The notes beneath the pieces are model-generated. The model saw only the letters and a list, made by a program, of their open reading frames with translations. It had not been told where the DNA came from and made no database searches. Shown here piece after piece: positions 57,801 through 64,000 of a stretch of DNA of 64,000 nt. The position numbers and the translations under genes were made by a program. The first letter of the stretch is position 1; each line of letters opens with the position of its first letter. This DNA comes from Ixodes scapularis (Eukaryota > Arthropoda > Arachnida > Ixodida > Ixodidae): assembly GCF_016920785.2 (NCBI RefSeq), contig NW_024609880.1, positions 33,999,152-34,063,151 on the forward strand, written 5' to 3'.

Positions 57801-58864
57801 TACCTGCTTTAAAATTTAGCCTTCATTGACTGTTAGCGGAAGTCCCAATCCAGCTAGCTTTCTATTGCAACCGAATTGGTGCCGACTCAGTTCATGTGAT
57901 AGGTGGGTGCAAACTATATAAATTAAATTCGAGATATCTAAGAGTGAGCTGTACGGCATCTGAAATTCCAAATGCTTCTGTACATTAATTTTAAATTGTG
58001 AGTGACCGTCTGGTGATGAGTAACATTTAGAAAAATTGGTGAATGGCTGCATTTAAAAAGAAATATAAATTTGCATTACTGAAGTGATGCTTAAACACAG
58101 CCTTCATATTTTGTGTTGAATTGCCGTGACACTTGGCAGTGAACACAATTGAATGGATTAGTTTAAAAAACAATCTACTAGCATGGGTGATTAATTTGTT
58201 ATTAACTGTGTGCAAAAGAGGAAACAAAATCAGGCCCTTATTTCTCACCTGGTAGGATTTGGCTGCATGGTATTACCATTTCACCCTATGTCCGGATGCA
58301 GCGGATGCTAAGAGCAATCCCAGCCAATCGTGATCTTTGAACATAGCACATAACACGTGTCGCCGCGCCCGCTCTCTAAGGACACAGGACACTCGCACGG
58401 CTTTGGATTTGCTCTGATGGCTCGCAGCATCCGTTGCGCCCTGACTAAGATGATACAGAGTATGGTGTAGATGGTGGTTGGACAAAAAAATCCTGAAGTT
58501 TCTGTGCTATGGGGTGTGAAAATATTTTAAAGGGATACTTAACAAAATTTGAAATATACCCGTCGTGTGCAGAAATAGGCCGAATATGATCAACAATTTC
58601 CGTAAATGACAATCTTACGTTTGGATTTTGAGCCCGAAGGCTGAATTTTTCGTTATAAACGAAATACCTTTCTGGCTTTAATGCAAGGCATTAGATGCAT
58701 CCGTGTTAAGAGCCTTTGCACATACATCAACCGCATCAAGGAGTTTTAGATATCGCAGTGCTCCCGAAACTTACTGTTGACCGGAGATGGTCCATCTTTT
58801 GCGTTGTTTGTGCTACTCCTTGGCTCACCAGTCGAACAACGTGGTGAAGTCTGGGTACCCGATG
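57801..58864. other. No recognised gene; MITE-like end
   Basis: TTTTAAAGGGATACTTAACA at 58526-58545 resembles the TTAA-AGGG ends seen elsewhere, but no partner end was found. Confidence 0.35.
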
Positions 58865-59564
58865 ACAGACTTGGACGTAGTTCAACTACTCTACTCAAAC
58901 TACTGTAGTTTAACTACTTTTTCGAGTAACTTGGTAACTTTCAATTACAACTTGATTTGGGTAATTAGTAGTTTAATTTAACTACTCTTTTCATTTAACT
59001 TCTACTCAAATTACTAACTACTTTCCAAATTATATAGGGCTAATTTTGCCCATTACGAAAGTTTGAGCGCAGAAATGAATAAGACGCCGGCAGATGAAGT
59101 GGCATTCCCGAACAAGGGGCCCCCTTGTTCGGGAAGGCGTCCTTGGACCAAGGTGACGACGAGCAGCCAAGACATAACACCGGCACGCACGAACGAGGGA
59201 AGAGATGCTTAACAAGCCTCGGTCGGGTATTGACCTAATCCGGTAATGCACGCAGGCGCCGCGTTCCCAGCTGCAACCGTGAAAGAAGGGTACACTCTGA
59301 GAGTTGTTGTTTTCGTGTTGTCTGTCTTTAGTGAGTTCTGACTCAAGTGGTACGTTCCACGGGAGGCGCCACTGGAATGACCTCGCAGCTGGGCGCCTGT
59401 TCCCATGGTCGCCTTGTCGTCAGCGCATACGCCTTTGCAAAGCCGGACTCCCCCGCGCACAAACGCAGACACGGATAATCCGTTCATGGGAGCACGTTTC
59501 CGCTTCCAGCTGCAACTTCATACGAGCGACGATGCTTGTTCACATAATTCTTCGCGTCCTTTCG

Positions 59565-59632
59565 AGCATCCTAGAGTTCCTGTATAGGCTCCCTACGTAG
59601 GTAGCTATACAGGAACTCTAGAGCATCCATGC
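59565..59632. repeat. Long hairpin inside the hAT derivative
   Basis: The arm GAGCATCCTAGAGTTCCTGT, continuing ATAG, pairs with CTATACAGGAACTCTAGAGC..., around a CTCCCTACGTAGGTAG centre. About 24 bp per arm with one slip. Confidence 0.85.
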
Positions 59633-60049
59633 CTGGGAGACCTCTTTGTTAAAAACGATTCAGGCGTGTCAGAATATTGTAGTCGCCGGCGAGGATTGCG
59701 AGTTACCCTTGGGAGATCTTTTTGTTAGGCCCAGCGTCAGCGGCAAAGTATACTTCGGTTCATCTTCTGCTAAACCAAAACAATTTTTTTTTCAGTAGCG
59801 TAGCACTAGCACTACAACGGAACGCGCAGTCGTCCGGATGATCTCATCGTCGTTGCGCGAGACTTGTACCCTTGACTGTCTGGTGCACTCGCTCAGCGTA
59901 CTCTCAGAACGCCGTCGGAATAAAGAGGGGCCAGTTATAACAATCTCAACTTGACGAAGAAAAAAGAAAAAAAGGAGGAAAGTGTGTTATAAAAGACCCT
60001 CTACCCGAGGCAAACCTCACATGTTTCGTCATGGACACCTAAGATACCG

Positions 60050-60193
60050 ACACTCGCTTACCCGACCCTGCACAGCCTGTTTCTGAAATTCAAAGCTGCC
60101 GTTCCATCCAGCCCGTCGGTGGAACGTCTATTTAGCTTGGCTGGGGACGTCTTTAGACGGAAAAGAGGAAAACTCTTCTATCAAGAACTTTGA
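60050..60193 (+). pseudogene. hAT transposase C-terminal dimerisation remnant
   Basis: The frame reads YPTLHSLFLKFKAAVPSS, then PSVERLFSLAGDVFRRKRGKL and a TGA at 60191. The SxERxFS-x-AG motif with following basic residues marks the hATC dimerisation region of hAT/ZBED-type transposases. BED finger and catalytic core are missing, so the element is non-autonomous. Confidence 0.85.
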
Positions 60194-60756
60194 AAGTCAA
60201 TTCCTTTTGCGAGCGAATGAACTATTTTGGCGAAAACGCAAGCCATAAATAGACTGTATTTATTTTAGGCTCGCAGGGTTTTTCATTGATCAGAACTGCT
60301 GCTCATTTTGCTACCACAAAATTATAAAAAAGTAACTTCGAAACTAACTTCAAAGTAATTCGCTACTTTTTACAGTAGTTAGTAGTTTACTCAATTACTA
60401 TTACGAATGCGTAATTTCTACTCTACTCCAATTACTTTTGGCGTCGATACTCAGCAACTTAACTTAACTACCGTTTTTGAGTAATTTGTACATGTCGATG
60501 ATGACCTAGCCTGAAGAAGATATTCCAGCTGCTCCAATGACCAATTTAGCTTTGATATGCCAAGAGCAATATTAGGGTAACTGGTGTGGGGTGTTAGGTT
60601 TAGCGAGTATGTACTGAACCTGTTTCAGCTAGTCTATCATCAGTTACCTTCATCTGCTTATCATCAGTTACTTGTATCTGCTCTAAGGGCAGGCCTCTCT
60701 TTTTGTTAGAAAGCCTTCGATTTTATGATTTGTTTTAATTCCCAACCTTTGTTTCA

Positions 60757-61099
60757 GACGTCCCCCGCAGTCTATTCCACAGCAGTGTGTCCCAGGACTA
60801 CGACAAAGCGCTGCAGTGTGCTTTTTGTAAATCAGGCTTATGAGTCAGAGGGCCCTCTGGAAGCTGTGGCACTTAGTTTCTGCCTGGCATGGGTTTTCGA
60901 CCTTCAGTATTTCGTTAAATATTGTCGCACATTTCTTTGTTTTGAGAGACTTGTAGGTCTCAAACATTCAAAGCTGGGCTGCATGGGCACAAGGCGGCTG
61001 ACCAGCCTAAATAAAAAAAAAAAAAGTTTTTTTCCAGACATGTTAAAAGATGTTGTTCTGGGCTTGTGTAAAGCATTAAAGGAATGCATTCGCATTTAA
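60757..61099 (+). CDS. Possible 3'-terminal exon, unrecognised
   Basis: A strong acceptor (CTTTGTTTCAG, 60756) leads into a frame open to TAA at 61097-61099: TSPAVYSTAVCPRTTTKRCS, then FDLQYFVKYCRTFLCFERLV and a GLKHSKLG stretch. The frame continues through a Lys-rich poly-A stretch. It may be the last exon of the same gene as the duplicated exons at 56518 and 57626. No family was recognised. Confidence 0.3.
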
Positions 61100-61198
61100 G
61101 TGAACATTATTTTTACTTTCTTGAACAAATGTATTCCTGAAGGTCTAAAACCCATGCCAAAGTTTTCGTTCTTTTTTTTTTTTTAATTTATAAATATA

Positions 61199-61432
61199 GG
61201 GTGACCCAAGTCACCGGGCTCGATCAAAAATGGACCGTAAAAATCATCGCCTTCACGTCGTAGACCGTGGCAAGTTTATTCGCCCTATTATTTACAGAAA
61301 AAGAGCTACGCTTTGTAATTAAAAAAAAAACTACCTGTGAAATACACCTTTGACGAAAAATTTAGATCGCTACGTACAGGCGTCAATTTTTACGGTCCAT
61401 TTGAGGTCGAGCCTGGTGACTTGAGTCATCTT
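61199..61432. mobile_element. MITE with an identifiable empty site next door
   Basis: Arms of about 45 bp (GGGTGACCCAAGTCACCGGG ... ATGGACCGTAAAAAT, and inverted AAGATGACTCAAGTCACCAG) enclose a 234-bp element between ATATA and ATATA. The uninterrupted target sequence (AATTTATAAATATACTAGTAA) is present at about 61504-61524, in a neighbouring duplicate of the flank. Confidence 0.88.
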
Positions 61433-61524
61433 ATATACTAGTAATTTCTTGAGCAGCTATGTTCCCACAGGCCAAAAACCCTTCCCAGGTTTTTTATTTT
61501 TTTTAATTTATAAATATACTAGTA

Positions 61525-62494
61525 ATTTTACCGCCTCACATTTTATGATTGGGAGCTCTTTTACTAGGGTGTTTGATTTTTTATAGCCATTTTCATCATA
61601 GAAGGGAACAAACGACGTTGAAAAGAGCTGTCTCTTGGTAGCTTTTTTTTCTCTACAAGTTTTCTTATTCTTGAATTGATATTAGGGTGTCTACAATATG
61701 TTTTAGTGCTGTGAAACGAGCCAGAACAATTAGATCCTGCACGTAGAAAGCTCAATTAAGATTTAACCGAATGTGAATTTTTCCTGCAGAAATTTCAAAG
61801 CTTAGCTCCCTTCACATGAAAGATAAGACTAACAAACTGGCCAGTGTCAATAGCAGTCATGCCTGCAGATGATGGAGTTAGCGATGGTTGTAACTCCCGG
61901 TAGGCACAACGAGCAGATGAGATCGCCTTCTGCTTCCTGTGCTTAGAACAAAATGACGTCGCTGTTTACAAGCATTGCTAACGCTGCAAGCATGTCCACC
62001 GTAGGCCCTGCCAAGTTGGTCTAATTTTTCACAGGAAGGAGGCGAAATTCCTTACGATTTCAACAGGTAACATGCAGATTCAGTGAATGCTTTAACTTTT
62101 AATGTGGAGGAGGCACCAATTTTTCGGGCTCGTTCCGCAGCACTTAAAACCATTGTAGATTCCTATATATATTCTAGTCATATAAAATTTCGGCAATTTC
62201 TTCAGTGCCAAGATGGCAGTATTTTCTTGTATACTTTCTTGTGATGTGCAATTGTTTTCATTTACAGTGTTGTGTAGTTCTAGAATAAATATATTTCCAC
62301 AATGAAAGTGCTAGCTCTTTTTCTACAGATAGCTGGTGCAACGTGTTTCGTAAAATGGTGATGTTAGCTGTTAAAGCCTGCCTGAATGTTCTACGAGCGT
62401 TGTTCGCATATCCAGTCTTCGCAGCTTCTTCAACGACAAAGGCTTGCTTTTTCCGAATAAAGGTGTGCGGCTTTTCATATGTACTGCAATATTT
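61525..62494. other. No recognisable feature
   Basis: AT-rich interior of the CACTA-like element. Confidence 0.4.
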
Positions 62495-62662
62495 AGCTGT
62501 GAATGGGAGTGAAAGGTCTGTAGTATTGAATACCTCCCTGCTCTGAAAAGCCACTTTGTGCAACTTTTCAGAAGATATACCTTTTCAAACAAGTTGCAGA
62601 ATCTGCCTTTTCTGAATAGGAAGCTGTTCAATGCCGCAAACCTTTCACTCCTATTCACAGCT
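62495..62662. repeat. Inverted repeat with about 52-bp arms
   Basis: AGCTGTGAATGGGAGTGAAA at 62495 faces TTTCACTCCTATTCACAGCT ending at 62662. Arms are diverged by about 15-20%, with a spacer of about 60 bp. It lies just inside the subterminal tandem array. Confidence 0.8.
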
Positions 62663-62679
62663 GAAGGGTCTCATTACTG

Positions 62680-63090
62680 GTAGTTTCGGCTCTAAAAGTG
62701 TCAAAATTCGTCCACCAAAGGACCAAAATTACTCTCTCATTACTACAAAATTAATCCCTAAACGGGTCGAAATTGGTCCTCAAAGGGACGAAATTTACTC
62801 CCTGACTACTGTAAAATTCATTCCTAAAAGGGTCAGAATTGATCCTCAAAGGGACGAAAGTTACTCCCCCGTCTTTATAAGTATCATCCCTTTAAGTGGC
62901 AAAATTAATCCCCAAAGGAACGAAATTTAGTCCCCAATAAAACAAAAATTAGTCCCCTAATCACCACTGTTGATCCCCAAAGGGATCAAAGGTACTCCCC
63001 CAATTATAAACACGACGGCGCTCAAGGGACCATAATTAATCCCCTCAAGAGTTAAACTTAGTCCCTGATGCCCTGCTGTAGGGATCAAAA
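62680..63090. repeat. 66-bp subterminal tandem array (about 6 units)
   Basis: Units begin at about 62709, 62775, 62841, 62907, 62972 and 63038, each with a CCTCAAAGGGACGAAATTTA-like core and TACTCCC. Each unit is itself about two 33-bp half-repeats. Because 66 is a multiple of three, a 22-residue peptide repeat stays open across four units, but this is not evidence of coding. Arrays of short motifs near the end are typical transposase-binding regions of CACTA elements. Confidence 0.88.
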
Positions 63091-63261
63091 GCACTCCTTT
63101 TAACGGTTTAAAACTTTGGCCTCAAGGGATCAATGGAAAGGGACTAAAAGAAAAGGGAGGGACTAAACCGCGGTTTTGCCGTTTTTGGGGGATCACTCTC
63201 AGTGACATCGATTTAGTCCCCAAAAAGGACGAAGTACTACTCCTTTTTTTTTAAGAGTGAA

Positions 63262-64000
63262 GGAGGTTAATCTTGGGCGCGGCTAACTGAACCTTTCCGG
63301 GATGAATCGTGAGCCCAGCATTACGCATTCACTCAAGTCCAATGCGAAGGTGTTCGACATGCTCCTCAATAGTTCTCGAGAAAACAACCACGTCATCCAT
63401 GTATGCCATGGCAAATTCGTACTTCGAGTTCCCAGGTACAACATCTATCAGGCGTTGAAAACTGGCTGGAGAGTTAGACAAGCCAAACGGCAGTCGGGTG
63501 AACTCGAACAACCCTCTGTGGCAGATGAAAGCCGTTTTTGGAACGTCTGATGGGTGAATCTCGATCTGAAGGAACCCGCGACTGCAATCCAGCGCTGTAA
63601 ACACGGTCGCGTTACCGAGCGCGTACATCACGGAGGAAATGCTGGGGAAAGGGTAGCTGTCTCGTACGGACACATCGTTAAGCCGCCTGTAATCTACACA
63701 GAGTCTGGCTGTTCCGTCTTTTTTCGGAGCGAGAACAACGGGGAATGCCCAGGGGCTCTTCGACTCACGTACTGAATCTGTGTCGATCATTTCCTTGAGC
63801 GCCGCATCAAGGAGTGCCCTTTTGTGGACGCTGATCGGTCGAGGGTTGCAACTCCGAGGCGGCGCGTCACCGGTTTCAATGCAGTGCAGCAGAATGTCAG
63901 TCTTTCCAGGTGTTTCCGTGAACATCTGTGTGAAAGACTCAAGGACGGCTTGCAGCTCCTGCTTCTGCTGGCTGCTTGCGGGTCACTTTCGCAACGATTC
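63262..64000 (-). pseudogene. Ty3/gypsy reverse transcriptase, N-terminal half (continues beyond window)
   Basis: The frame reads IETGDAPPRSCNPRPISVHK (RT entry), FPVVLAPKKDGTARLCVDYR, FTALDCSRGFLQIEI (first catalytic Asp), FTRLPFGLSNSPASFQRL and AMAYMDDVVVFSRTI (YMDD catalytic pair). After a TGA (63326-63328) it continues MRNAGLTIHPGKVQLAAPKI to the insertion site. Another TGA lies near 63981. Protease and gag should lie to the right, outside the window. The rest of RT is at 52510-52919. Confidence 0.93.

Larger units (their letters stand above)
58865..60496 (+). mobile_element. hAT derivative nested in the CACTA-like element
   Basis: The ends CAGACTTGGACGTAGTT and, inverted, GACATGTACAAATTACTC are loosely matched. 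Both terminal 200 bp are full of AGTTTAACTACT / GTAATTACT motifs, the subterminal repeats common in hAT elements. GATGA lies next to both ends, but an 8-bp duplication is not clean. Inside, a piece of hAT transposase survives (60050-60193). A 60-bp hairpin is at 59565-59632. Confidence 0.65.
52922..63259. mobile_element. 10,338-bp CACTA-like (CMC/EnSpm?) transposon inserted in gypsy RT
   Basis: The inverted ends CACTCTTAAAAAAAAGG are flanked by AA on both sides (52920-52921, 63260-63261). Removing the insert and one AA joins the gypsy RT in frame across the site, so the boundaries are exact. CACT(N) ends, a 2-bp duplication and abundant subterminal repeats fit the CMC/EnSpm (CACTA) group, but no TNP2-like transposase was recognised. 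The interior holds exon-like ORFs, a hAT derivative, a MITE and a LINE tail. GTCCC/GATCCCC motifs occur near both ends. Confidence 0.85.

Noticed and set aside
62631..62930. 99-codon ORF with 22-residue repeats
   Set aside because: It stays open only because the tandem unit is 66 bp. It lies in the subterminal array of a transposon.

Overview
This window is eukaryotic DNA with no bacterial gene layout. It is AT-rich intergenic or intronic sequence with GC-rich islands, packed with decayed transposable elements of many classes. The mix points to an arthropod, most likely a hard tick (Ixodidae): Penelope-like GIY-YIG elements, a P-type/THAP transposase, HARBI1-like transposase, jockey-like LINE tails ending in TAAA repeats, and repeat ends of the 'ggggcgaagctcctta' type. 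The tick assignment is recognition, not proof. No conserved cellular gene was recognised. The best anonymous candidate is a 138-codon single-exon ORF at 46778-47194.

Layout. 0-8.6 kb: mostly unannotated, with two weak exon-like stretches, GCGGAT minisatellites and short tandem duplications. 8.6-14 kb: a jockey-like LINE reverse-transcriptase relic and a minus-strand HARBI1 (PIF/Harbinger) transposase in at least two exons; its presumed intron holds a 70-bp perfect palindrome and a LINE 3' tail. 14-22.3 kb: fold-back MITEs (one flanked by TTA, two abutting elements sharing one TTAA) and a LINE C-terminal/3' UTR fragment. 22.3-31.9 kb: a non-autonomous hAT, an ORF with a possible Merlin-like segment, a TTA-flanked PIF/Harbinger derivative with a MADF remnant, and a full-length but broken mariner. 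32-38.6 kb: a (TA)n microsatellite, homopolymer tracts, a fold-back MITE, another TTA-flanked element, and a GA/CT-rich block with repeated GTCACGTGAC palindromes. 38.7-44.5 kb: a broken P-type transposase with a THAP exon, bracketed by inverted TTAA-(R)GGRACACTGACA ends.

48.8-64 kb is a nest. A minus-strand Penelope-like element is interrupted by a small MITE inside its GIY-YIG domain and cut at 49855 by a minus-strand Ty3/gypsy element (LTR, polypurine tract, integrase, RNase H, RT). The gypsy RT is split by a 10,338-bp insertion (52922-63259) with CACTC termini and an AA duplication, probably CMC/EnSpm (CACTA-like). Joining the flanks restores the RT reading frame across the site. That insertion itself carries a hAT derivative with a transposase dimerisation remnant, a MITE whose empty site survives in an adjacent duplicated copy, a LINE tail, exon-like ORFs and a 66-bp subterminal tandem array. 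Insertion order can be read directly: Penelope, then gypsy, then the CACTA-like element, then hAT/MITE/LINE.

Limits: domain calls come from reading translated motifs by eye. TE superfamily names rest on termini, target-site duplications and motifs. No alignment or database search was run.
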